From positions 1,059,001 to 1,123,000 of the forward strand of contig NZ_CP126080.1 of assembly GCF_030122805.1 (NCBI RefSeq): 64,000 bases of DNA, written 5' to 3'. Origin of the DNA: Mesobacillus sp. AQ2. GTDB lineage: Bacteria > Bacillota > Bacilli > Bacillales > Cytobacillaceae. Below the pieces are notes generated by a model. The model did no database searches and had not been told where the DNA came from. It saw only the letters and a program-made list of their open reading frames with translations. Position 1 is the stretch's first letter. The number at the start of each line of letters is the position of its first letter. The translations under genes were made by a program, and so were the position numbers. Below, in pieces: positions 8,194 to 15,641 of this stretch.

Positions 8194-8479
8194 ATAATTT
8201 TACCATGACCTCAGTGCCATCATGCAACCTTGCATCAACTAGCAAAGTTCCTTTATGCTTGCCCAGTTCGCGGATAAGTTCATTCATCAGCTGTCTGTTT
8301 AGTAAAGTAGTGAATAGTACGGCGGGAACTTGGTTATGTTGAAGATCCTGATTTGCCCATTTATGCATCTGGCTTTGGAATCTTTTAGATGCAAGAATCG
8401 AACTGGCAGCTTTTAAGATTGTGTACGGGACAGGGAGGGAAAATGCGATTTTATCTGTTTTGATTTTGATTTTCATCAT
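8192..8479 (-). CDS. Conserved hypothetical protein of the DUF2089 operon
   Basis: A 95-residue protein with a basic N-terminus (MMKIKIKTDK) and a moderately hydrophobic early stretch (IAFSLPVPYTILKAASSILA), then a mixed C-terminal half ending GTEVMVKL. It is the last gene of a three-gene minus-strand operon and starts 5 bp after the SHOCT-like gene. I do not recognise a named domain. The operon context suggests a role with the DUF2089 and SHOCT-like proteins, perhaps in envelope or stress sensing, but that is a guess. Confidence 0.7.
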   Translation of the reverse strand: MMKIKIKTDKIAFSLPVPYTILKAASSILASKRFQSQMHKWANQDLQHNQVPAVLFTTLLNRQLMNELIRELGKHKGTLLVDARLHDGTEVMVKL

Positions 8480-8484
8480 ATGTT

Positions 8485-8871
8485 TTACTCAATGACGACT
8501 TTAACTGTATCGCCATTTGCCGATTGGATGTCGACGATGTTCCCATCCAGTTCATTTTCAATGGCATCGATCAGCATATTGATGTCAAGGTCTTTCACGT
8601 ATTGCTGGGATTGAGGGATTCCCGCAGCGATGCTGTACCCGGTTTTGAGAAGCGCCTTTACCAACTTGATCGGTACATTGACGTTCACATTGTCATTCTC
8701 CTTGGACACAATACGGATTTTTAGCGTTTTGTCTAAGTATTTACTTTGTTTCTGAGGTAAGACAGAAGTTTCCTTCTCCTTTAGTACGGCAATCAGCTGG
8801 GCACCTTTTTCTGAATCAATTTTTCCATCTTGGACCATCGTTAAAATTTTTGAAATTTCTTCACTCATCAA
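8485..8871 (-). CDS. SHOCT-like / YvlB-N-type protein
   Basis: A 128-residue soluble protein. Residues 1-30 form a short two-helix SHOCT-like module (ISKILTMVQDGKIDSEKGAQLIAVL), the form found at the N-terminus of YvlB-like proteins. A beta/alpha domain follows (LKIRIVSKENDNVNVNVPIKLVKALL...). Such modules mediate oligomerisation or membrane attachment in PspC-like systems. It sits between the DUF2089 gene and the 95-aa gene with very short gaps, so the three are surely cotranscribed. Its biochemical role is unknown. Confidence 0.75.
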   Translation of the reverse strand: MMSEEISKILTMVQDGKIDSEKGAQLIAVLKEKETSVLPQKQSKYLDKTLKIRIVSKENDNVNVNVPIKLVKALLKTGYSIAAGIPQSQQYVKDLDINMLIDAIENELDGNIVDIQSANGDTVKVVIE

Positions 8872-8880
8872 AAATTCCCC

Positions 8881-9246
8881 CTATTCACCTTTTAAAAGTT
8901 TGATTGCATCCTCAGGTGAAATTTCACCCTTCTCCAGCATTGCTACAATTTTCTTTTCATCCAGCTCATTTTTCTTTTGCGTGTCATGTCCAAGGGCAGT
9001 GATAATATCGTTAAGCTTTCCCCGGACAGTCGGATAAGAGATTCCAAGTTCTTTTTCCACTTCTTTAATATTTCCGCGGGATACAAGGAAGATCTCGATG
9101 AACTGAAGCTGTTCCTTTGTTAAAGAAGCAAGCTTCGAAAGTTCGAATTCATTTTCAATCGTCGTATCACAATGATTGCATTGCAGCTTGGTAATTTTAA
9201 GAGTTTGGCTGCAAACCGGACAATTTGTTAAGACAGGATATGCCAT
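8881..9246 (-). CDS. DUF2089 family zinc-ribbon / HTH protein
   Basis: A 121-residue protein whose first 30 residues carry a zinc ribbon (CPVCSQTLKITKLQCNHC: two CxxC pairs) and whose middle (LTKEQLQFIEIFLVSRGNIK...ELGISYPTVRGKLNDII) is a sigma-region-4-like helix-turn-helix. The last 35 residues repeat the SHOCT-like pattern (MLEKGEISPEDAIKLLKGE), which is also found in the downstream protein. It is probably the transcription regulator of this operon. As first gene of the operon it may control its own promoter in the AT-rich gap 9247-9398. Confidence 0.85.
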   Translation of the reverse strand: MAYPVLTNCPVCSQTLKITKLQCNHCDTTIENEFELSKLASLTKEQLQFIEIFLVSRGNIKEVEKELGISYPTVRGKLNDIITALGHDTQKKNELDEKKIVAMLEKGEISPEDAIKLLKGE

Positions 9247-9364
9247 GACTGCCTCCTTCCATCGGTATTTAAGTATATTTTATGTATTGAAATTAAAAAT
9301 GTAAATATTTATTTAAAAAATAATTAAATATTTTAAGTTAAAAATTAAAAATTTAAAGAAAAAC

Positions 9365-9395
9365 AAAAAACCCATCCATGTAGGACAGGTTTTTT
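9365..9395 (-). terminator. Terminator of glpQ-like gene
   Basis: On the minus strand AAAAAACCTGTCC pairs with GGATGGGTTTTTT, with two G-T pairs and a 5-nt loop. It lies 3 bp after the stop of the gene at 9399. Confidence 0.85.
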
Positions 9396-9398
9396 AGG

Positions 9399-10226
9399 TT
9401 AGTTTCGCGGATCTATATAATCTGGATAATCAGTAATAATGCCATCTACCTTCATATCAATCAGGAACTGTGCCGCTTCAGGGCTTCGTACCGTCCAGGA
9501 TTGAATTTCCATCCCGAGACTATGCACCTTTTCGACAAGCTCTTTAGAAACCAGGCCATAGCTTGGATTGAAGAAATCAGCGTAAGTTGCGAATTCCTCA
9601 AGGGCAGCGTCAGTTGCATGAAGTTTTGAAGAGGTTAAGACACCAATCGGAACTTTTGGAAGCAGTGCGTCCATCTTTTTCATTGATTCAAAGTTGAAGG
9701 ATTGGACAATGATTTTGTCATTCTGCGGCTTGTCCAAATTTCTTTCCTTCAATTCCTGTGCTACAGCCTCTTCGATTTCCGGATATAGCTCAGGTGACTT
9801 CAACTCTATCAAAATACCGATTTTCCCATGATAGCGGTCAAGCACTTCTTCAAAGGTAGGGATTTTTTCACCGGCGAATTGCTCGCCTTTGAAGCTTCCT
9901 GCATCAAGGCTGCGCAGCTCTTCTAAAGTTAGTTGACCAACTTTCCCAGAACCATCTGTTGTCCGATCAACAGTGGTGTCGTGGATCACGACCAATTCCC
10001 CATCCTTACTGCGCTGGACATCAAGCTCGATGTAATCTGCTTTCATTTCAAGCCCTTTGTCAAATGCAGCGATTGTATTCTCGGGGGCATAACCTGCAGC
10101 CCCGCGGTGGGCGACAGTATCAAACTGTCTGAGCTCTCCTGTGGTAGGTTCCGCAGCAAAGGCCTGTTGAAAAGGACTCAGCATGAGGGTTAAGGCAAAT
10201 CCGGTTCCGATTAATGTTTTCTTCAT
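9399..10226 (-). CDS. glpQ: Secreted glycerophosphodiester phosphodiesterase
   Basis: A 275-residue exported GDPD enzyme that would hydrolyse glycerophosphodiesters to glycerol-3-phosphate and an alcohol, recovering phosphate and glycerol from lipids or teichoic acids outside the membrane. A Sec signal peptide (residues 1-24, ending AFAA) precedes the TIM barrel. Catalytic and metal motifs are VAHRGAAGYAPENTI, YIELDVQRSKDGELVVIHD (E, D and H) and later IELKSP. Length matches single-domain bacterial GDPDs. A terminator follows and the gene stands alone. Confidence 0.9.
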   Translation of the reverse strand: MKKTLIGTGFALTLMLSPFQQAFAAEPTTGELRQFDTVAHRGAAGYAPENTIAAFDKGLEMKADYIELDVQRSKDGELVVIHDTTVDRTTDGSGKVGQLTLEELRSLDAGSFKGEQFAGEKIPTFEEVLDRYHGKIGILIELKSPELYPEIEEAVAQELKERNLDKPQNDKIIVQSFNFESMKKMDALLPKVPIGVLTSSKLHATDAALEEFATYADFFNPSYGLVSKELVEKVHSLGMEIQSWTVRSPEAAQFLIDMKVDGIITDYPDYIDPRN

Positions 10227-10415
10227 TTCTCCATCTCCTCAGCATGTTTTATGTAACAATGTCAGATTAACGGAGAAGTATTAAGACCCTATTTCAAGAC
10301 TGTTTAAAGAGAGTAATGGAATTATGAAAATTTTTAGGAACATTTTCTCAGGTTTGTTTACAATCGTTATTTGCAGAAGGATTAAACATATCTTTTATAG
10401 GAATAGGAGATGTGC

Positions 10416-10454
10416 AACAGCCAATATTCACTTTAAATGTGAATATTGGCTGTT
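10416..10454. terminator. 16-bp perfect hairpin 3' of the orphan nuclease gene
   Basis: AACAGCCAATATTCAC (10416-10431) pairs perfectly with its complement at 10439-10454 around a 7-nt loop. It sits 5 bp beyond the stop of the nuclease gene. It lacks a clear T run on the minus strand (GCACATC follows), so it may be an mRNA 3'-end stabiliser or a weak terminator. Confidence 0.7.
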
Positions 10455-10458
10455 CGCT

Positions 10459-11526
10459 TTAATTATATTTGCTTGATATTTCTATAAGCTTATCCTTATA
10501 TTTTGTGATGTCAGAAACTTTATCAATATTAACAGTAGTTCTTTCATCATCATTGAATTGAATATATTTGTTAGCAGAATTAAATCCCAGCCTACATACC
10601 CATTTTCTTATACTGTTATCCAGTAAAATATTAAAATAGCTCAGATTATCTCTATATGATATCCTTTCTTCAGCTATTGTATCTTTAATTAGTATCTTTA
10701 CAATAGCAAAACCTTCAATTTCTTCTTCAGTAGTGGCTACTTGGGGCTCATCCTTAATTTTTATCGTTTCAGAGGTCGCTGATGCTTCCTTTTGAGCATC
10801 CACTTCTGAATTAGTCGTTTTTAATGCTGCATTCAGCTTGTCGTTAACAAGTTCATTTATAAATTGTTTAAATGCCTTTTTAATGATTGGTTCAAATTTC
10901 TCAAGAGTATTTTTGGTTTTAACCCCCTCATAAATTTGACTGATCATAAATTTAACAAATTCTTCAGTTGGAGTTTCTACTTGGTCGTTTAAGTAACCTT
11001 TAAGTTTATTGAGATATTTTAATTCAGAAGCTGTTGTAAAAATATTTTCTAGGTCAAAGCTGTTTTTCTTAAATTTAGCTAATTCTATAAGTGCACTATC
11101 TTTTAAATCCAAAATATTGAATTCGAAAAATGGGGAAGTGTCCATTTTATTCTGTTCTTCTAAATCTGTATAGAATCTATAAATAATTCCATTTGTTAAA
11201 ATAGCAAATTTTGCAGAAGTAGTACCGAAATACCTAAATAATTGAGAATCGTGTTTTTGGAGTTTTTCATTTATCGACTTGGCTTCTATTAAAATTACAG
11301 GCTTGCCTTCATTCATGATGGCATAATCCACTTTTTCCCCTTTTTTTATTCCTACGTCCGCAACGAACTCAGGCGTAAATTCTTCTGGATTAAAGATATC
11401 GTACCCTAATATTTGAAAAAAGGGCATGATAATTGAAGTTTTAGTAGCTTCTTCAGTTACTACAGTGGTTTGTAATTTTGTTACCCGATTAGATAGAGTC
11501 TTAATTTGTTCAATGAAATTATCCAT
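10459..11526 (-). CDS. Orphan type I restriction HsdR-N-like endonuclease protein
   Basis: A 355-residue protein. After a short coiled N-terminus, residues 25-160 form the HsdR N-terminal PD-(D/E)xK nuclease fold: EEATKTSIIMPFFQILGYD, then VDYAIMNEGKPVILIEAKS with the catalytic D and E-x-K. The rest is helical, with a Ser/Glu-rich linker (about 235-265) and a C-terminal alpha/beta region. The HsdR motor domains and hsdM/hsdS genes are absent, so it is a stand-alone protein of unknown role, possibly defence. Its codon use is visibly more AT-rich than its neighbours, suggesting transfer. A cre-like site lies upstream. Confidence 0.8.
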   Translation of the reverse strand: MDNFIEQIKTLSNRVTKLQTTVVTEEATKTSIIMPFFQILGYDIFNPEEFTPEFVADVGIKKGEKVDYAIMNEGKPVILIEAKSINEKLQKHDSQLFRYFGTTSAKFAILTNGIIYRFYTDLEEQNKMDTSPFFEFNILDLKDSALIELAKFKKNSFDLENIFTTASELKYLNKLKGYLNDQVETPTEEFVKFMISQIYEGVKTKNTLEKFEPIIKKAFKQFINELVNDKLNAALKTTNSEVDAQKEASATSETIKIKDEPQVATTEEEIEGFAIVKILIKDTIAEERISYRDNLSYFNILLDNSIRKWVCRLGFNSANKYIQFNDDERTTVNIDKVSDITKYKDKLIEISSKYN

Positions 11527-11549
11527 ACATTATCCTCCTTAATATAATA

Positions 11550-11564
11550 AAGAAAGCGCTTACT
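11550..11564. promoter_or_regulatory. cre-like CcpA site upstream of the orphan nuclease
   Basis: AAGAAAGCGCTTACT matches the cre consensus WTGNAANCGNWNNCW at all fixed positions except the T. It lies about 25 bp upstream of the nuclease start codon at 11526. Confidence 0.45.
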
Positions 11565-11727
11565 TAATATTTTAATGTTATCATATATTTTTGTAAAATA
11601 CTGTGAATTTATTGTAGCCTACACTTATATAAATATTTAAGATTCCGTTAAAGTCTTAATATTCTGGTAGAATAATATAAAAGTGTTTGTTAAAATCGAA
11701 AATTCCTAAAGAAGGTAGTGACCATTC

Positions 11728-12348
11728 ATGAAAATTTTAATCTCGGGCTTTGAGCCTTTTGGAAAGATGAATATCAATCCTACTGAAAAATTACTTTCGG
11801 AAGCTGAGAAGTTTTCGATAGGGAATGTGGAAATCGAAACGATTTTGCTGCCGGTCAATTATGACGAGTGTGCGGAAGAACTGATCAATAAAATTGAAGA
11901 AATCCAGCCGGATGTAGTAATTTCCTGCGGACTGGCTGCAGGCAGGACGGCAATAACTCCTGAGCGGATTGGAATCAATATTAAGGATACCGGTTCAGGA
12001 GATCCTTATCCGGATAATAGAGGCAATATCCCAACGGACGAGGCGATTGATGAGCAAGGGCCGGATGGCTTATTCTCTACATTGCCTAACCGTTTAATCG
12101 AAAAGAACCTGAAGGAGCTGCATATCCCGGCGTCAATTTCAAACAGTGCGGGTACATTCATCTGCAATAACACATTGTATGCGGTTTTGAACCATATCCG
12201 TAAAAATAACCTGGCTATCAAGGCAGGTTTTATCCATTTTCCTGCATCGACAGAAATGTCTGCCCGCAATCCTTCTTTGCCCTCCTTGCCCCAGGAAGTG
12301 ATGACTCAGGCATTGAAGGTGATTATCGATACATGTGCTTCATCATAA
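11728..12348 (+). CDS. pcp: Pyroglutamyl-peptidase I
   Basis: A 206-residue cysteine peptidase (C15) that removes N-terminal pyroglutamate from peptides in the cytoplasm. The start GFEPFG, the Glu region PERIGINIKD (about residues 78-87), the catalytic Cys in NSAGTFICN (about 140) and the His in GFIHFPAS (about 165) are all present. Length is normal. It is followed after 27 bp by pxpB, pxpA and pxpC, which turn the released 5-oxoproline into glutamate, so the operon encodes a complete peptide-to-glutamate route. Confidence 0.96.
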   Translation: MKILISGFEPFGKMNINPTEKLLSEAEKFSIGNVEIETILLPVNYDECAEELINKIEEIQPDVVISCGLAAGRTAITPERIGINIKDTGSGDPYPDNRGNIPTDEAIDEQGPDGLFSTLPNRLIEKNLKELHIPASISNSAGTFICNNTLYAVLNHIRKNNLAIKAGFIHFPASTEMSARNPSLPSLPQEVMTQALKVIIDTCASS

Positions 12349-12375
12349 CAAATCATGAATTTTAAGGAGGAAAAG

Positions 12376-13092
12376 ATGCGTTTTGAGATCTCGCCGCTGG
12401 GTGACTCGGCGGTCCGTATTTCTTTTGGAGATACAATAGATGAAAAGATAAACAAAGAGATAACTGTTTTTTTAAACAAGCTGGAACAGGCGAGGGTCAA
12501 GGGCATTATTGAATGCGTTCCTGCCTACACGACATTAACGATTTATTATGAACCCGATGTCATTCCCTACGAGACTCTAATCAATCAACTTAAAACCCTC
12601 AATCATATTCCGGGAACATCCCGGCAAAACAAGCAGCTGGTCTATGAAATACCGGTCTTTTACGGGGGAGAATATGGTGAGGATTTAGGATATGTCGCAG
12701 AGTATCATGGTTTAGGGGAGCAGGAAGTCATCGATCTTCATGCTAATAGAGAATATCTCATCTATATGATGGGGTTCATGCCTGGGTTCCCTTATCTTGG
12801 AGGGCTTCCGGAAAACCTGGCTGTCCCGAGACTGGAAAAGCCGAGGCAAAGTGTGAAACCGGGAGCTGTCGGAATTGGCGGGAACCAGACGGGGATTTAC
12901 CCTGCAAACGTTCCTTCCGGTTGGAGGATTATCGGCACAACACCTGTTAATTTATTTTCGCCGAAAAAGAAAGAGCCGTTCTTGTTGAGTTCAGGACATT
13001 ACATAAAATTTGTGCCAATTAATGTGGAGCAATTTATAAGTATAAAAAGAATGGGTGACGGCTACCGGGTCAAGACGTATGAAAAGAGGTGA
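12376..13092 (+). CDS. pxpB: 5-oxoprolinase subunit PxpB (KipI family)
   Basis: A 238-residue member of the KipI/carboxyltransferase C-D family, subunit B of the ATP-dependent 5-oxoprolinase PxpABC. The N-terminus SPLGDSAVRISFG and the segments MGFMPGFPYLGGL (about 140-152) and VGIGGNQTGIYP are family hallmarks. The ATG at 12376 has AAGGAGG 5 nt upstream; the in-frame ATG at 12355 has no ribosome site. In B. subtilis the homologue KipI also inhibits KinA, but linkage to pcp and pxpA here argues for the metabolic role. Confidence 0.94.
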   Translation: MRFEISPLGDSAVRISFGDTIDEKINKEITVFLNKLEQARVKGIIECVPAYTTLTIYYEPDVIPYETLINQLKTLNHIPGTSRQNKQLVYEIPVFYGGEYGEDLGYVAEYHGLGEQEVIDLHANREYLIYMMGFMPGFPYLGGLPENLAVPRLEKPRQSVKPGAVGIGGNQTGIYPANVPSGWRIIGTTPVNLFSPKKKEPFLLSSGHYIKFVPINVEQFISIKRMGDGYRVKTYEKR

Positions 13093-13097
13093 GGAAA

Positions 13098-13865
13098 GTG
13101 GTATCGGTTGACCTTAATTGTGACTTAGGGGAAAGCTACGGTGTATTTAAAATTGGCAATGACAGCGAAGTGCTGAAGCATATCACTTCGGCGAACATCG
13201 CCTGCGGCTACCATGCAGGAGACCATAATGTCATGATGGATACGGTAAAAATGGCAAAAGCACACGGAGTGAAAATCGGTGCCCATCCTGGCTTTCCGGA
13301 CCTGCATGGGTTCGGCCGAAGAGAAATCAAGATGAGCGCCAGGGAAATATACAATCTGACCATCTATCAAATTGGCGCGCTCACAGCCGCTGCAAAGGCT
13401 TGCGATACAAGCATCGTCCATGTGAAACCGCATGGAGCCCTTTACAATCTGGCTGCAAAGGATCTTGCAGCTGCCGAAGCGATTGCCCGTGCTGTGGCAG
13501 ATGTTGATTCCAATTTGGTATTATTCGGTCTTGCCGGGAGCTTCCTTGTTAAGGCGGGCAAGGAGACAGGACTGCAGGTGGCCCAAGAGGTGTTTGCGGA
13601 CCGTACATATCAGCCTGATGGGAAGTTGACACCGCGTTCGCAGGCTAATGCCATGATTGATGACGCTAGGCTGGTGATGGAAAGGGTCATTCGAATGGTG
13701 AAGGAAGGTAAAGTCGCGGCAGTTGATGGTTCAGACATTGACATCCAGGCCGACACCATCTGCATCCATGGAGACGAGCCGCAGGCCCTTGACTTTGCAG
13801 TGAAATTGAGAGAAACATTGTTATCCGAAGGCATCGAAGTCGGCAGGAGCTGGGATGCAAAATGA
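13098..13865 (+). CDS. pxpA: 5-oxoprolinase subunit PxpA (LamB/YcsF family)
   Basis: A 255-residue LamB/YcsF protein, subunit A of 5-oxoprolinase. Visible family motifs are DLNCDLGESYGV near the N-terminus, ANIACGYHAGDH, GAHPGFPDLHGFGRR and VKPHGALYN. The GTG at 13098 is preceded by GAGGTGAGG with suitable spacing; another GTG at 13089 overlaps pxpB but has a poorer site. It ends with an ATGA overlap into pxpC, so the three subunits are translationally coupled. Confidence 0.94.
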   Translation: MVSVDLNCDLGESYGVFKIGNDSEVLKHITSANIACGYHAGDHNVMMDTVKMAKAHGVKIGAHPGFPDLHGFGRREIKMSAREIYNLTIYQIGALTAAAKACDTSIVHVKPHGALYNLAAKDLAAAEAIARAVADVDSNLVLFGLAGSFLVKAGKETGLQVAQEVFADRTYQPDGKLTPRSQANAMIDDARLVMERVIRMVKEGKVAAVDGSDIDIQADTICIHGDEPQALDFAVKLRETLLSEGIEVGRSWDAK

Positions 13866-14797
13866 CAGTACCTCTTTTTAAAATAATCAAACCAGGTTTG
13901 CAGACAACAGTCCAGGACCTGGGAAGGACAGGTTATCAACAATATGGCATCAGTCCATCAGGAGCGATGGACACTTACTCTTTAAGAATGGCCAATTTGC
14001 TTGTCGGGAACCCGCCAGGTGAGGCAGGGCTGGAGGCAACGATGCTCGGTCCCGGTCTTGAAGCTCTGGGTGATGTGTCGATCGCCATTTGTGGCGGTGA
14101 CTTGCAGCCTAAGGTGGAAAACAAAGAAGTACCGATGTGGAAAAATTTCGTTCTTAAAAAAGGAGAAACGTTGACATTTGGAAATGTGAAGAGCGGTGCG
14201 AGGGCATATATTGGTGTAGCTGGAGGAATAGATGTACCGCTCGTGCTGGGCAGCAAGTCAACTTTTATCAATGGCCGGCTCGGCGGATTTCAAGGCCGCG
14301 CCCTGGAAGCAGGAGATCTATTATATGGAACTCCATTTGTCAGGCGAAATCGGTTTTTACATAAAGATTTAATTCCTTCATATCGAAAACAACTGGAAAT
14401 ACGAGTGATTCTTGGGCCCCATCTTGATAAATTTCCTCAAAAAACCCTGAATCAATTTTTAGACAGCGAGTATACAATTTCAAGCCAATCCAATAGGATG
14501 GGATACCGGCTTGAGGGGGCGAGGCTGGAGACAATGGCCGGCTCCGATATTATTTCCGATGCCATCCCGCTCGGAGGCATACAGGTGCCGTCTAACGGAC
14601 AGCCAATTATCCTTCTATCAGAACGGCAGACGACCGGGGGCTATGCCCGGATTGCCACTGTTATTTCTGTTGATATTCCGCTTCTCGCCCAGTCATTGCC
14701 GAGGACAAAAATCCGCTTCAAAGAAATCACGATTGAAGAAGCGCAAAAAGAATACCAGAAGCAGAAAAGACTGTTTAAGTTTTTATTTACTAATTGA
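13862..14797 (+). CDS. pxpC: 5-oxoprolinase subunit PxpC (KipA family)
   Basis: A 311-residue biotin-dependent carboxyltransferase-like protein, subunit C of 5-oxoprolinase. It begins with PGLQTTVQDLGRTGYQQYGI and contains SGAMDTYSLRMANLLVGN, the GGIDVP segment and the C-terminal SERQTTGGYARIATV, all typical of KipA/PxpC. It starts inside the pxpA stop (ATGA). With PxpA and PxpB it opens 5-oxoproline to glutamate at the cost of ATP. A terminator follows, closing the pcp-pxpBAC operon. Confidence 0.94.
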   Translation: MTVPLFKIIKPGLQTTVQDLGRTGYQQYGISPSGAMDTYSLRMANLLVGNPPGEAGLEATMLGPGLEALGDVSIAICGGDLQPKVENKEVPMWKNFVLKKGETLTFGNVKSGARAYIGVAGGIDVPLVLGSKSTFINGRLGGFQGRALEAGDLLYGTPFVRRNRFLHKDLIPSYRKQLEIRVILGPHLDKFPQKTLNQFLDSEYTISSQSNRMGYRLEGARLETMAGSDIISDAIPLGGIQVPSNGQPIILLSERQTTGGYARIATVISVDIPLLAQSLPRTKIRFKEITIEEAQKEYQKQKRLFKFLFTN

Positions 14798-14811
14798 ATA
14801 TCCAATCGCAT

Positions 14812-14843
14812 GACCTTGCTCCTTTTGGACGCAGGTCTTTTTT
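14812..14843 (+). terminator. Terminator of pcp-pxpBAC
   Basis: GACCT-GC pairs with GC-AGGTC with a one-base bulge, and is followed by TTTTTTT. Confidence 0.75.
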
Positions 14844-14907
14844 AGTATAAAAAAATTCTCCACCGGAAATAACTGATAAAATCAGGATTCACGGGGAGAG
14901 AAGCAAT

Positions 14908-15423
14908 ATGTATCTATTATTGGTCATAGCAGTCTGGATTTTTTTCGCTTATAAATTTATTGATTGGTCCCAATGGAAGAAGCAGTATTCGACCATTCTT
15001 TTTTTCATGATGATCAATCTGCTCTACAATACACTTTATTATAATCACACTTTATGGGCTTTCCGCGGAATCACCGCTGAGTGGCTGAACCATTCGATTA
15101 TCAATATGGCTTTCACGTTTTTCATCTGTCCGGTCGGATTGATGATCTATCTTCAGAGATTTCCGTCAACAAGAAGAAACCAGTTCATCTATTTGGGAAC
15201 CTGGGTGGTCTTTTACTCCATTATAGAAGCATTATTCGCCCATAAAGGGATGTTCGTGTACGACAATGGCTGGAACAGCTGGCATAATATTTGGCTCAAC
15301 CTGATTTTATTTGTTTTCATATGGGTTCATTACCGAAAACCAGTAATCGCATGGATTCTTTCCATACCAATTGCCGTGATCTTCTACTTATTATTTCCGT
15401 TCCCGCTGGACAGCCTAAAGTAA
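14908..15423 (+). CDS. CBO0543 family membrane protein
   Basis: A 171-residue integral membrane protein with about five hydrophobic helices (first at residues 1-16) and the aromatic-rich loops typical of CBO0543 proteins of spore-forming Firmicutes (e.g. FIDWSQWKKQYST, LWAFRGITAEWLNHSI). The function of the family is unknown. GGGGAGAG precedes the ATG. A 40-codon membrane ORF follows after 9 bp and is probably cotranslated with it. Confidence 0.8.
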   Translation: MYLLLVIAVWIFFAYKFIDWSQWKKQYSTILFFMMINLLYNTLYYNHTLWAFRGITAEWLNHSIINMAFTFFICPVGLMIYLQRFPSTRRNQFIYLGTWVVFYSIIEALFAHKGMFVYDNGWNSWHNIWLNLILFVFIWVHYRKPVIAWILSIPIAVIFYLLFPFPLDSLK

Positions 15424-15432
15424 AAGAGGTGG

Positions 15433-15555
15433 ATGAGTTTGTTGATCCAGAATGTATTGTCTGTACCGGTATTTCTCCTTTTACTCTTTTTGACCTATAT
15501 CTCCATGTGGATTTATATCCGCAGGCATGAGGTCAGGAATGGGGATAGGGAATAA
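15433..15555 (+). CDS. Small single-pass membrane protein, 40 aa
   Basis: A 40-residue protein: one hydrophobic helix (SVPVFLLLLFLTYISMWIYI) followed by a charged tail (RRHEVRNGDRE). It starts 9 bp after the CBO0543 gene. AGAGGTGG overlaps the region just before the ATG, so the spacing is tight. The clear amphipathic design and operon position support it as a real gene. Its function is unknown. Confidence 0.6.
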   Translation: MSLLIQNVLSVPVFLLLLFLTYISMWIYIRRHEVRNGDRE

Positions 15556-15608
15556 ACAGCATGAATAAAGTGATTGCCCAAAGCCCGCAAAAAGGAAATC
15601 AGGTAGAC

Positions 15609-15641
15609 AAAAACACGGTGGAAAGGATCCACCGTGTTTTT
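15609..15641. terminator. Bidirectional terminator between convergent genes
   Basis: AAAAACACGGTGGA pairs with TCCACCGTGTTTTT around a 5-nt loop. The MFS stop codon on the minus strand overlaps its edge. Confidence 0.9.

Noticed and set aside
12355..12375. Upstream ATG start for pxpB
   Set aside because: It has no ribosome site; ATG 12376 is directly preceded by AAGGAGG and matches the family N-terminus.
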